Below, piece by piece: positions 52,654 through 61,190 of a DNA stretch of 64,000 nt. Every line of letters begins with the position of its first letter. The first letter of the stretch is position 1. The stretch is from Bacteroidetes bacterium UBA2364. Its GTDB lineage: Bacteria > Bacteroidota > Rhodothermia > Rhodothermales > UBA2364. The notes beneath the pieces were generated by a model, which saw nothing but the letters and a program-made list of their open reading frames with translations, did not search any database and was not told the DNA's origin. The translations under genes were made by a program, and so were the position numbers. The stretch is taken from positions 1-64,000 of the forward strand of contig DDTM01000103.1 in NCBI GenBank assembly GCA_002344075.1, read 5' to 3'.

Positions 52654-52667
52654 AAAAAACGCTTTCT
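52654..52667. promoter_or_regulatory. Possible operator upstream of katG
   Basis: Minus strand AGAAAGCGTTTTTT matches the palindrome AGAAAGCGCTTTCT found upstream of aspS (54664-54677) at 12 of 14 positions. It lies 46 nt before the katG ATG. Confidence 0.3.
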
Positions 52668-52714
52668 GTTCGACTTGTACATACGGGCTTTTTAAAATAT
52701 GGTAAATATATCAT

Positions 52715-52754
52715 AGAATAAAGAAATAGGTCTATACAAACGTAAAGACCTATT
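52715..52754 (-). terminator. aspS terminator
   Basis: On the minus strand AATAGGTCT (complement of 52746-52754) pairs with AGACCTATT (complement of 52725-52733), followed by TCTTTATTC. It lies 24 nt after the aspS stop. Confidence 0.75.
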
Positions 52755-52777
52755 GCAAATTAATATGTTTTTGTTGA

Positions 52778-54610
52778 TTATTTTTTTGACTCTGGCATCA
52801 CGATCCGAATATGTAACTCTTCCAATTGATGATCGTCCACCGAATCTGGGGATTGTACCATCAATTCTTGGGCTGATGCCGTTTTGGGAAACGCGATCAC
52901 ATCACGCAAGGAGGGAGAACCCGTAAGCAGCATCACCATACGGTCTAAGCCGAGTGCGACACCGCCGTGAGGTGGTGCACCAAAACGGAAAGCGTCCAAT
53001 AAAAATCCGAAACGGGCTTGGGCTTCCTCGGCGTCAATGCCCAGTAATTCAAACATTTGTTGTTGTACTTCGCGGTTGTGAATCCGAATAGAGCCGCCTC
53101 CAATCTCGAAGCCATTCAAGACGATGTCATAAGCACGTGCCCGAACCTTGCCAGGATCTGTTTTCATAAGTGGTAGGTCGTCCGGATTGGGCGATGTAAA
53201 CGGGTGGTGCATGGCATACCAACGATCCTCGGTGCTGTTTGGGTCGCGCTCCACGAGTGGAAAATCGGTTACCCAAAGGAATTCCCATGCTTCACCGTCG
53301 GGAATTAGGTTCAATTCGTTGGCCAAGGCCAACCGTAGCCCGCCCATTTGCTCAAAGACCTTGGGCTGCGGACCTGCCAAAATAAAGACCAGGTCACCTT
53401 TTTGTGCACCGATTGCTTCTAAACCTTTTTTAACAAATTCCGTTGGTAGTACCTCCGCTTTTATGGAAGAATAAATGGTGTTGTCTTGTTGCCACTTGAA
53501 GTAGATCAATCCGGCGGCACCTAATTTTTTTCGGGCCACATCTTTGTCCATTTTATCCAACCACGCACGGCCACGCTCGCTTTCGCCGGGAACCAAAATC
53601 CCAACAATGGCACCTTTGTTCTCTAAAACCTGATTGAAAATCCGGAAAGGAGAACCATTAAAGGCTGTACTCAGATCAAAAAGCGGCAAGCCAAAGCGTA
53701 AATCCGGTTTATCAACCCCATAAGTCCGAATTGCAGCATCGTAGGTCATTCTTCGGAAGGGTGTTTGCAGTGTAACGCCTTTTAGTTCCTGCCAAACCTT
53801 CACCATCAACCCTTCAATGATCCGTTGAACCGATGCTTCGGTCGCAAAGGTCATCTCAACGTCTATTTGTGTGAATTCAGGCTGACGGTCTGCGCGTAGG
53901 TCTTCGTCACGGAAACACTTGGTAATCTGGAAGTAGCGGTCCATCCCAGCCACCATTAGAATTTGCTTGTAGGTTTGTGGAGATTGCGGGAGCGCAAAAA
54001 AGTGTCCAGGGTGTACCCGACTTGGCACCAAGTAATCACGGGCTCCTTCCGGTGTGGATTTCATCAAGACGGGGGTTTCCACTTCTACAAAATCATTATC
54101 TGAAAAGTGGCGGCGGGTAATTTGGTATAGTTTGTGTCGAAGGATAAGGTTTTGTTGTAATCCAAGACGCCGCATGTCTAAATAACGATACCGCAAACGC
54201 AATTCTTCATTTACTTTGCCAGATTTTTCTTCGTGGGCCGAGAGGGAAAACGGTACCGGATCGGAAGCATTCAGGATGATCAGGTCATGTACCCGTATCT
54301 CAATTTGTCCGGTAGGAAGTTTCGGGTTTACGTTTTCGGCATCCCGCTCCTGTACGACGCCCTGAACCGAGACCACAAATTCGCTACGGAGTGCCTCGGC
54401 GGCGGCATGAGCGGTTTGGTTATCTTGTGGGGAAAAGACGACTTGTGTCAGCCCAAATCGGTCTCTAAGATCAATAAAAATAACACCCCCTAAATCGCGG
54501 CGTGTATCCACCCAGCCTTTGAGGGTAACGGTTTTGCCTACTTCTGCGAGGGTTAAACTACCACAGGTGTGCGACCGTTCACCATGGGTGTCTTTTCCGA
54601 AATGTGTCAT
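52778..54610 (-). CDS. aspS: Aspartate-tRNA ligase
   Basis: A 610-residue bacterial-type AspRS, charging tRNA-Asp. It has the N-terminal OB anticodon-binding domain (VTLKGWVDTRRDLGGVIFIDLRDRFGLTQVVF), class II motif 2 (FQITKCFRDEDLRADRQPEFTQID), a GAD insertion domain, and motif 3 (PHGGVALGLDRMVMLLTG). The length fits the bacterial AspRS with the GAD domain. A terminator-like hairpin and a 14-bp palindrome lie in its leader. Its terminator is at 52715-52754. Confidence 0.97.
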   Translation of the reverse strand: MTHFGKDTHGERSHTCGSLTLAEVGKTVTLKGWVDTRRDLGGVIFIDLRDRFGLTQVVFSPQDNQTAHAAAEALRSEFVVSVQGVVQERDAENVNPKLPTGQIEIRVHDLIILNASDPVPFSLSAHEEKSGKVNEELRLRYRYLDMRRLGLQQNLILRHKLYQITRRHFSDNDFVEVETPVLMKSTPEGARDYLVPSRVHPGHFFALPQSPQTYKQILMVAGMDRYFQITKCFRDEDLRADRQPEFTQIDVEMTFATEASVQRIIEGLMVKVWQELKGVTLQTPFRRMTYDAAIRTYGVDKPDLRFGLPLFDLSTAFNGSPFRIFNQVLENKGAIVGILVPGESERGRAWLDKMDKDVARKKLGAAGLIYFKWQQDNTIYSSIKAEVLPTEFVKKGLEAIGAQKGDLVFILAGPQPKVFEQMGGLRLALANELNLIPDGEAWEFLWVTDFPLVERDPNSTEDRWYAMHHPFTSPNPDDLPLMKTDPGKVRARAYDIVLNGFEIGGGSIRIHNREVQQQMFELLGIDAEEAQARFGFLLDAFRFGAPPHGGVALGLDRMVMLLTGSPSLRDVIAFPKTASAQELMVQSPDSVDDHQLEELHIRIVMPESKK

Positions 54611-54663
54611 GTTTATACAGGATATAAAAGGTTGTTTTGCACCAAACCGCTATCGCCAATGTC

Positions 54664-54677
54664 AGAAAGCGCTTTCT
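54664..54677. promoter_or_regulatory. Perfect 14-bp palindrome upstream of aspS
   Basis: AGAAAGCGCTTTCT with a central CG, the shape of LacI-family operators. It is 54 nt before the aspS ATG; a 12/14 match lies upstream of katG. Confidence 0.35.
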
Positions 54678-54692
54678 AAAAACTGTTCTCAT

Positions 54693-54716
54693 AAAAAAAG
54701 GCTCGTTTCCGGCCTT
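54693..54716 (-). terminator. Terminator-like hairpin in the aspS leader
   Basis: On the minus strand AAGGC, loop CGGAAACGA, GCCTT, continuing into a seven-T run. It is 82 nt upstream of aspS and could attenuate it. The stem is only 5 bp. Confidence 0.4.
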
Positions 54717-54958
54717 CGGTTTTAGGGTATAATGCTAAAAATATAGTTTTTACCCATCCTCGTGGGGGTCAAGATTGTAAAAAGAATCGTTCTGAAACAA
54801 AAAAAGGTTCAATTTCGGTATGGGAAATCTCCAAAATACCCCGGATTTGGGCAATACGCCTTTTGTGAAAATTCTGATGGCTCAATTTTTAGGATCCTGT
54901 AACAAAACGATTTTAAAATCATCGTACTTTAAAACCCACCCCCCGAAAACCTCCTCCT

Positions 54959-56302
54959 ATGAAGCACGTTTTTATTATTGGCAATGGAATTTCCGGAATT
55001 ACCACCGCGCGGTATATTCGGAAGCAAAACCCCGACATTAAGATAACCGTTATTGGTAATGAGACAGATTATTTCTATGCAAGAACGGCTTTGATGTATC
55101 TGTACATGGGACATCTCCAATTTGAAGATACCAAACCTTATGAGGATGGATTCTGGGAAAAAAACCGAATTTCCCTCATCAAGGGCGATGTTGTGTCTCT
55201 TCAAGCAGAAGATCGGAAACTCTTTCTGGCAGATGGCCGTAGCGTTGTCTTTGACCAATTGGTCATTGCATCCGGTTCTAAGCCACTGATGGCAAATTGG
55301 CCGGGCAAAACCCTTGATGGCATACAAGGATTCTATGGGATGAACGATTTGGCGCTGTTAGAGGAAAATACCCGCAATATCCGTAATGCAGTTGTGATCG
55401 GAGGGGGATTGATTGGGATCGAATTGGCGGAAATGCTACACACAAGAGGAATTCACATCACTTTTTTGGTTCGTGAAAACCGGTATATGGAACGGATCCT
55501 GCCGCCTGAAGAATCGGAATTGGTTCATCAAGAAATTCGCCGCAATGGGGTTCGTCTCCAATTGAATACTGAGGTTAAAGCATTTCATGGAGACGGGAAT
55601 GGTCGTGTATCTATGGTTGAAACCACCACGAGTGAAGAAATACCTACCGAGTTGGCCTGTATTAGTATCGGCGTGACGCCCAATATTGCTTGGTTGAACG
55701 GAAGTGGAATCAACACCAATCGTGGTGTGTTGGTGGATGCCCATTTTAAGACCAATTTCCCCGATATTTTCGCTGTTGGAGATTGTGCGGAATTTCAAAA
55801 TCCGTTACCCGAACAGCGCCCACTTGAACAACTTTGGTACACGGGGAAGATGCACGGAGAAGTAGTGGGAACCGTTCTGGGCGGAGGGCTAGCCACGTAT
55901 CAAAAAGGGGTATTTTTTAACTCAGCCAAATTTTTTGATATGGAATATCAGGTATATGGGGATGTAACGTCCGATGTTCCAATGGGGGTTCAAGAAATCT
56001 TCTGGCAACATGGGCACGAACACAAATCTATCCGCATCCGATATAATGCCCGATCTGGATCCGTTATTGGTTTTTTGGTTATGGGGATACGGTTTAGGCA
56101 ACAAGCCTGCCAAAAGTGGATAAAACGGCAAACACCCATTGAAGAAGTGCTAAGGAATCTGAACATGGCCTTTTTTGATCCTGAATTTTTTTATACTTTC
56201 GGAACGGAAGTTAGAGAGGCATATGAAGCAGCTACCGGAAACCCACGTGCTATAACGACAACGCTAAAACGAACTTTTTGGCCAATTTTTAGACCCAAAT
56301 AA
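54959..56302 (+). CDS. FAD/NAD(P)-dependent oxidoreductase
   Basis: A 447-residue flavoprotein of the pyridine nucleotide-disulfide oxidoreductase class III type (rubredoxin, nitrite or ferredoxin reductase relatives). The FAD-binding Rossmann motif is HVFIIGNGISGITTARYI (GxGxxG). The NAD(P) motif is AVVIGGGLIGIELAEML. The second FAD motif is FPDIFAVGDCAEF. It has no active-site CxxC pair. The C-terminal 120 residues are not a typical NirB or Rubredoxin reductase tail. The electron acceptor is unknown. It stands alone, divergent from aspS. Confidence 0.9.
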   Translation: MKHVFIIGNGISGITTARYIRKQNPDIKITVIGNETDYFYARTALMYLYMGHLQFEDTKPYEDGFWEKNRISLIKGDVVSLQAEDRKLFLADGRSVVFDQLVIASGSKPLMANWPGKTLDGIQGFYGMNDLALLEENTRNIRNAVVIGGGLIGIELAEMLHTRGIHITFLVRENRYMERILPPEESELVHQEIRRNGVRLQLNTEVKAFHGDGNGRVSMVETTTSEEIPTELACISIGVTPNIAWLNGSGINTNRGVLVDAHFKTNFPDIFAVGDCAEFQNPLPEQRPLEQLWYTGKMHGEVVGTVLGGGLATYQKGVFFNSAKFFDMEYQVYGDVTSDVPMGVQEIFWQHGHEHKSIRIRYNARSGSVIGFLVMGIRFRQQACQKWIKRQTPIEEVLRNLNMAFFDPEFFYTFGTEVREAYEAATGNPRAITTTLKRTFWPIFRPK

Positions 56303-56388
56303 AGTTCATTATTGTCATCACCTGTATGTTTGTGGGATATAACAAAAAGCGGAAAATTAATTTAGCAATACACTTATCTGCCATAATC

Positions 56389-56916
56389 ATGATCCAAGCC
56401 CAACTTACAGAAAAACTAAGTGCCTTAGAACGTGCTACACTCGCCCTGCTAGATCATGCAACGACCTTTCCGGAGGCAGCACGAACGGCCAAGCCTGCAC
56501 TTGATACCTGGTCGCCGATAGAGGTGGTGTATCACCTCTATTTATCCGAAAGAATGTCTCAGCTTTTGGTTCAGCGATTTATTTCCTCTGGCAAAAAGGC
56601 CCCCCAGGAAAGCCTTAAATCCTCCATCGGCATGTGGAAACTGCGGTTTGGCAATCTATTGCCTGTGCGGATAAAGGCCCCCGGCCCAGTTGCGAAAATC
56701 CCATCGAATTTGGAGTGGGATCGCGTTCGAGAGGAATGGCTTGCCCAGCGAAGAGACCTTCAATCGTGGTTAGTGGGGCTTTCAGACGAAGTAGTGACCT
56801 CCACTTGTTTTCGGCATCCGATTGCGGGAGACATATCGTTGGTGCAAATGCTCGACTTTTTCTTGATCCACCTCAACCGTCACGAACAGCAAATCCGAAA
56901 GAGGCTTAGGGCGTAA
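56389..56916 (+). CDS. DinB-like four-helix protein
   Basis: A 175-residue DinB superfamily protein. DTWSPIEVVYHLYLSE supplies the first His motif (family KWSxxExxxHL) and LDFFLIHLNRHEQQI the C-terminal HxxxH/Q motif. An ATG 63 nt upstream exists; I choose MIQAQLTEKL, which begins the first helix. Substrate unknown. Its 3' end overlaps the convergent GNAT gene by 11 nt. A second member of the superfamily lies at 7564-8163. Confidence 0.8.
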   Translation: MIQAQLTEKLSALERATLALLDHATTFPEAARTAKPALDTWSPIEVVYHLYLSERMSQLLVQRFISSGKKAPQESLKSSIGMWKLRFGNLLPVRIKAPGPVAKIPSNLEWDRVREEWLAQRRDLQSWLVGLSDEVVTSTCFRHPIAGDISLVQMLDFFLIHLNRHEQQIRKRLRA

Positions 56917-57478
56917 GCGTAACGGCCTCGCGTATAAGGTTTTTTTCCATCAATACCACCGGAAGTTCCTCTCCGTTGGGTAAGGGTACACGAATTTTTT
57001 CGGTCTCTTGATAACCATACCGTGCATATAGCGGAACGCCCGCCAAAGTGGCGCCCAAGGAAAACCTACGGAACCCAGCTTCAAACGCCTTTAGTTCACA
57101 CCATGCCAACAATTGCGCACCTATACCCATCCGCGCCCAATCCGGATGAACAAAAAAGGCCCGTATCCGAGCAGCCTCGGTCAGTGGATCCATCCATTCT
57201 CCGTCTTCGCGATGGGTGGCATGGTCGCTCCCAAACAATGTTTTTCGGGCAGACCATCCGCCACAGGCAACAATAAATCCCTCATTTTCAACCACATAAT
57301 AGGTTCCATCCATAATCAACTGGGAATCTGCACCAAATACTGTTCCAATGGCACCTTCCAATTGCCGGTCGGTATAATACGGGGCTTGTAATATGCGGGT
57401 AGAATGCGTGATTAAGCTATTTAAGACCTGTACTTCGTCTATTCTCGCCGGGCGAATAGGTGCATGGAAAGGTTTCAT
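56906..57478 (-). CDS. GNAT-family N-acetyltransferase
   Basis: A 190-residue acetyltransferase. The acetyl-CoA binding motif A reads AFFVHPDWARMGIGAQLLAWCE, with the R/Q-x-x-G-x-G/A part RMGIGA. FSLGATLAGVPLYARYGYQE follows, a usual GNAT beta-bulge/helix end. The N-terminus MKPFHAPIRPARIDEVQVLNSLI is the common GNAT opening. The substrate cannot be predicted. It converges on and overlaps the DinB-like gene by 11 nt. Confidence 0.9.
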   Translation of the reverse strand: MKPFHAPIRPARIDEVQVLNSLITHSTRILQAPYYTDRQLEGAIGTVFGADSQLIMDGTYYVVENEGFIVACGGWSARKTLFGSDHATHREDGEWMDPLTEAARIRAFFVHPDWARMGIGAQLLAWCELKAFEAGFRRFSLGATLAGVPLYARYGYQETEKIRVPLPNGEELPVVLMEKNLIREAVTLTP

Positions 57479-57495
57479 GTTATGATGGGAAAAGT

Positions 57496-58434
57496 CTATA
57501 AGCCCAAAGATTTAATCAAAGACAAATCCGCTTCTGAGGCAGTGCCGATTTGTCGCTTTTCCAAAAGTCCGGATACAAAAAGGGTTGCATAGGGACCTAA
57601 GATGGTGTCGCTGCGTTTGGCATGTTCCTTAAAATAGGTTATCAAAGCCGCTGGAACCACTTTGCCATTTAGATATAGCTCCCGTTTGGTTCCGTTTGCT
57701 CCTAATGGGGCAGGATTGGGGAAACTTTTATGGGGTTCAAACTGTCGAGAGCCAAAATGACAGCCTACACATTGTACGGGCGATTTCAAACTTTGTGGTT
57801 TGGCCAGTGTTTGTTCGGCCAAGTTACCTGCTTGATTATACACCCAATAATCCCAAAAGCCATCCCGACGCTTTTTCATTATCGTGGTTTCTACCCAGTT
57901 ACCTTCCTCGCGGTGTTCGCCAACAAAGGTGGTTCCCACTGGATACAAAAGCTTTTTACCATTTTCTTTATAAGAAGCGAGTGCTGCTCGGAGTGCAGAT
58001 TCCGGCACATACACATCGCGTATGGCAGTGGTCATTACGCCTGAGACTGATAGCTTAAAGCCTTGTTTATAGGCTACTTGCTGCAAAAAAGATGAAAGTG
58101 AGATAGGAATATTTCTGGCGCGGTTATAGGTAGCCCCAACCCAAGATTTTAGGCCGTTCCAGTCCATTTTATCTGCCGGAAGTTGGGCGGCTGCATCCGG
58201 CGAAACGGCTTTAAGGGCAGATTTGCGGATAAAGAAGGACGTTCCATCTTTTACCAAGATGCCTGCTTTAATTGGGTCTTGGCCTTCGGGAGCGGCATAT
58301 CCTCCAAGATAAAACAACAATAAACGCTCTTGATCGGACTTGTTCAGGTTAACAGGCAGTAAGTCGGGATCGGACGTGGGCGAACAGCCGCTTATCATTG
58401 CCCAAAAAAGCCAAGCGATAACAACTTTTTTCAT
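57496..58434 (-). CDS. c-type heme lipoprotein of unknown function
   Basis: A 312-residue lipoprotein from ATG 58434 (MKKVVIAWLFWAMISGC, lipobox Cys17); a longer frame to 58479 is less likely because it would place extra residues before the signal peptide. One heme c motif, C222-V-G-C-H226, is followed by FGSRQFEPH, where a distal Met or His could come from. The N-terminal 200 residues are not recognised. It probably transfers electrons or senses redox at the outer membrane. It lies 17 nt after the GNAT start on the same strand, so the two may be co-transcribed. Confidence 0.7.
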   Translation of the reverse strand: MKKVVIAWLFWAMISGCSPTSDPDLLPVNLNKSDQERLLLFYLGGYAAPEGQDPIKAGILVKDGTSFFIRKSALKAVSPDAAAQLPADKMDWNGLKSWVGATYNRARNIPISLSSFLQQVAYKQGFKLSVSGVMTTAIRDVYVPESALRAALASYKENGKKLLYPVGTTFVGEHREEGNWVETTIMKKRRDGFWDYWVYNQAGNLAEQTLAKPQSLKSPVQCVGCHFGSRQFEPHKSFPNPAPLGANGTKRELYLNGKVVPAALITYFKEHAKRSDTILGPYATLFVSGLLEKRQIGTASEADLSLIKSLGL

Positions 58435-58579
58435 CGTTATTAGGGTTGTATGTGATGATCTGTGGGTAGGGAACCGCAAGATAAGGCAATGGCCCTTATA
58501 AAAATGTGGGGGAAATAATGAAACACACGACGACTGAATAGTAGCGAGAATCGGTCGGTATTATGGCTGGTGGTGCTCC

Positions 58580-59914
58580 TTATTTGGACTTTCGCAGTTG
58601 AATACGGGTGTAAACATTCTTTCCGACCAATGCACCTTGCTGTTTGCCAAGAACCAGGGCGTGTAGATAGTGGATGCCACCATAAAGCCTGCTTATACCG
58701 GCTTCGGTAGCGGCCTCCTCAAAAGAACGAAAGGTGCGTGGTCTGATCCCGTAGCTTTCCTCTGATCGGTCTGTGAAGCGGAATTTATGGCCAAATAAAT
58801 GGGTTAGTACAGTCGCTGCAGCCATCGAAATGACACTATGACCACTGGTGTGTTCGGGAAAGGGCGGGGTTTCGAGCATGGGCCGCCACTCAGGATCTAT
58901 GTATTTTCGAATCACCGTAATTGGACGAATAAATTCGTCGGCATACTTTTGTTCCCAAGCAGCAATAAAGCCATCTGCAAGGGCCAAAGATACCAAGCAA
59001 TATGCTTGGGCCGTTTGAACGGGCGAGCTTTTTTTGGCATTGGTTGCCATCTCGGTAATGCCAATCCAATGAGCGGGCGGGGATATTTTTTTTATGGTGA
59101 TCGCAAAGTGCCCCTGATATTGTGTGGTTGCAGGGCTATCATCCCAGAAGTCCGCGATCCATTTTTGTTCTGCCGTCAGGGTTTTCGTGGTTTGATATAC
59201 CCGCATCAATTCTTCGTGGAATTTAGAACCGGGCGTCATATCAAACTTGGGCGGTCCTTCCACCCTGAATTGGGCGCTTGAATCCATCACAAACGGACGG
59301 ATCTTGCTCCAATTCGGCTCTAATGCAGCCATGTAATTGGGGGGCGTTGGCTGCCATTTGTCTTCGCCCTTTTTTATGTCGTATCGACGCATGGAGCGGG
59401 TTTGGGCGTATTGATCGGTTTTAGACCATGCCACTATTTTTGCGGCGATGGCATTGCCCAACTGGGTGGATCGTGCAGCTACTTCGGGTGGAATATTTAG
59501 GTTTTCAAATGCTGCCATGGCCGTTTGGCGCTTTTCCGCAAGCAGGGCACTGGAAAAAACAAATTTTCCGGCAGTTTCAAAAAATGCCTGCGTTCCTACC
59601 AAAAGCCAATGATATGTTTCCCCCCGTTCTGGTTGTGGCATTTCGGGAAAAGAGCCTACTTGTCCGTATAGGCTATGGTACGTTGGGTCTTGACGATAAA
59701 TACCTTCGTAAAATGCGGCCATCGTGTAGGCATAAACCCTGCTGGCTACGGGAGGGGAGAAAATATCGTGTACAATGGTCTCCGTCAGGGTGTGTACACT
59801 TTGGTGTATCAAGGCGCGGTGTAGGGTTTGCTCGGCTTTTGCGGAATGGCGTTGGGAAAAGGAAAAGGGCACCCAACAGATGCAAAGGAAGAGATAAAAG
59901 AAGCGTTTCATCAT
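58580..59914 (-). CDS. Vanadium-dependent haloperoxidase-like/PAP2 family protein
   Basis: A 444-residue exported enzyme (signal peptide about 1-20, ending SFSQ). The PAP2/vanadium haloperoxidase fold has three motifs: K-YADEF-I-RP (KxxxxxxRP type), PEHTSGHS (family PSGH), and SRLYGGIHY (SRxxxxxH). All are present in order near residues 320-420. Bacterial relatives include haloperoxidases of Bacteroidota and phosphatases; sequence alone cannot separate these. The gene is flanked upstream by galM (divergent) and downstream by the heme lipoprotein gene. Confidence 0.85.
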   Translation of the reverse strand: MMKRFFYLFLCICWVPFSFSQRHSAKAEQTLHRALIHQSVHTLTETIVHDIFSPPVASRVYAYTMAAFYEGIYRQDPTYHSLYGQVGSFPEMPQPERGETYHWLLVGTQAFFETAGKFVFSSALLAEKRQTAMAAFENLNIPPEVAARSTQLGNAIAAKIVAWSKTDQYAQTRSMRRYDIKKGEDKWQPTPPNYMAALEPNWSKIRPFVMDSSAQFRVEGPPKFDMTPGSKFHEELMRVYQTTKTLTAEQKWIADFWDDSPATTQYQGHFAITIKKISPPAHWIGITEMATNAKKSSPVQTAQAYCLVSLALADGFIAAWEQKYADEFIRPITVIRKYIDPEWRPMLETPPFPEHTSGHSVISMAAATVLTHLFGHKFRFTDRSEESYGIRPRTFRSFEEAATEAGISRLYGGIHYLHALVLGKQQGALVGKNVYTRIQLRKSK

Positions 59915-60022
59915 TTTAAAGGTCGGTGAAAAGGGTTCTAAAGGAAGCTAAATGGGGGAAAAGAAGATTCCAAATGAAGAACCAAATGGGTTTCGGGGCG
60001 TAATGAAAAATAAAGCAGAAAA

Positions 60023-61096
60023 ATGATGGACGGACAACAACGACTTACCACGTCAGTCTTTGGTACCTTGCCCGATGGAAAGGAGGTGCATCGCTTTGTG
60101 TTAACCTCCCCCTATGGTATCGAGGTCTCTTTATGTAATTGGGGAGCGACAGTGTTGCAGATACAAATGCCCGATTGCAACCAAGAAATGGGCGATGTCG
60201 TTTTGGGATATGATTCGTTAGAGGGCTATTTGCATGATCCCTTTTATTTGGGGGCCACCATCGGGAGGGTTGCCGGACGAATCAAGGAAGCCCGTTTTTG
60301 GAAAAGTGGAAAACGGTATCAGTTAGGACGTAATGCGGGGCTTCATCATCTGCATGGCGGTGAAAAGGGCTGGAGCCGCATCTTATGGGATGCATATCCA
60401 TTTGAAACCAATCATTCTTCGGGTGTGGTGTTTCGTTATATATGTAAGGACGGAACAGAGGGCTACCCAGGAAACGTAACGACTTCGGTACGCTATACCT
60501 TGTGCGGCAAAACACTCCAAATTCATTATGAAGCAACTACCGATCAAGAAACACCCCTGAACCTAACGAACCATACCTATTTTAACTTAAAGGATGGGGG
60601 AAAAACCGGCATAGAATCCCATAAATTGTTTATTAGGGCTTCTCATTACCTGCCCATGAGCGAAGCCTATGTTCCGGATGGTTCTTTTCTACCAGTGTAC
60701 AATACACCGTTTGATTTTATGAAGCCCCGCAAACTGGCCAAGAAAATGGATCTACCGGATCCCCAATTACAACGGGCGGGTGGATTAGACCACTGTTTTA
60801 TTTTGGAGGAAGAGCCTTACGTTCCTTGTATGGCTGCTACATTGCGGGAAAAAACCTCCGGACGATCCTTGGATGTCTTTACAACCTATCCTGCGGTACA
60901 GTGTTACTCGGGCAATTTTTTGGATGGTTCGCAAAAAGGACGTGGCGGTACCCCTTATATCAGACGTGCGGGCATTTGTCTGGAAACCCAGTATTTCCCT
61001 GACTCTCCGAATCAACCCCTTTTCCCCTCTATTTTTTTGCTTCCGGGAGTGGTTTATCAACACCAAACCTTCTGGCGATTTTCATGGGGTGAATAG
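60023..61096 (+). CDS. galM: Aldose 1-epimerase
   Basis: A 357-residue mutarotase interconverting alpha and beta aldoses. Substrate-binding NLTNHTYFNL (catalytic His) and the C-terminal GICLETQYFPDSPN (catalytic Glu) are both present. The N-terminal half contains LCNWGATVLQIQMPDCNQEMGDVVLGYDSLEGY and LGATIGRVAGRI, typical of GalM. No signal peptide, so cytoplasmic. The start at 60023 has a second ATG next to it (60026). The remainder of galactose metabolism is not nearby. dsbD follows after 94 nt containing a palindrome. Confidence 0.93.
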   Translation: MMDGQQRLTTSVFGTLPDGKEVHRFVLTSPYGIEVSLCNWGATVLQIQMPDCNQEMGDVVLGYDSLEGYLHDPFYLGATIGRVAGRIKEARFWKSGKRYQLGRNAGLHHLHGGEKGWSRILWDAYPFETNHSSGVVFRYICKDGTEGYPGNVTTSVRYTLCGKTLQIHYEATTDQETPLNLTNHTYFNLKDGGKTGIESHKLFIRASHYLPMSEAYVPDGSFLPVYNTPFDFMKPRKLAKKMDLPDPQLQRAGGLDHCFILEEEPYVPCMAATLREKTSGRSLDVFTTYPAVQCYSGNFLDGSQKGRGGTPYIRRAGICLETQYFPDSPNQPLFPSIFLLPGVVYQHQTFWRFSWGE

Positions 61097-61097
61097 C

Positions 61098-61113
61098 GCT
61101 TGTTAGAACAAGC
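61098..61113. promoter_or_regulatory. Palindrome between galM and dsbD
   Basis: GCTTGTT-AG-AACAAGC, a perfect 7-bp inverted repeat just after the galM stop and 77 nt before the dsbD ATG. A possible operator. Confidence 0.35.
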
Positions 61114-61190
61114 TATCAAGATTTACAAGGCAGGCAACCATCCTCAATACCTTGGGTTATATACCTTTTACTTAAACCCGTCTAGTTTAC

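Larger units (their letters stand above)
54611..54958. other. Divergent intergenic region, aspS and FAD oxidoreductase
   Basis: 348 nt, AT-rich. It contains a perfect palindrome AGAAAGCGCTTTCT, a minus-strand terminator-like hairpin (54693-54716) and a 12-bp palindrome GATTTTAAAATC (54909-54920), 38 nt before the FAD oxidoreductase start. No gene is evident. Confidence 0.55.
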
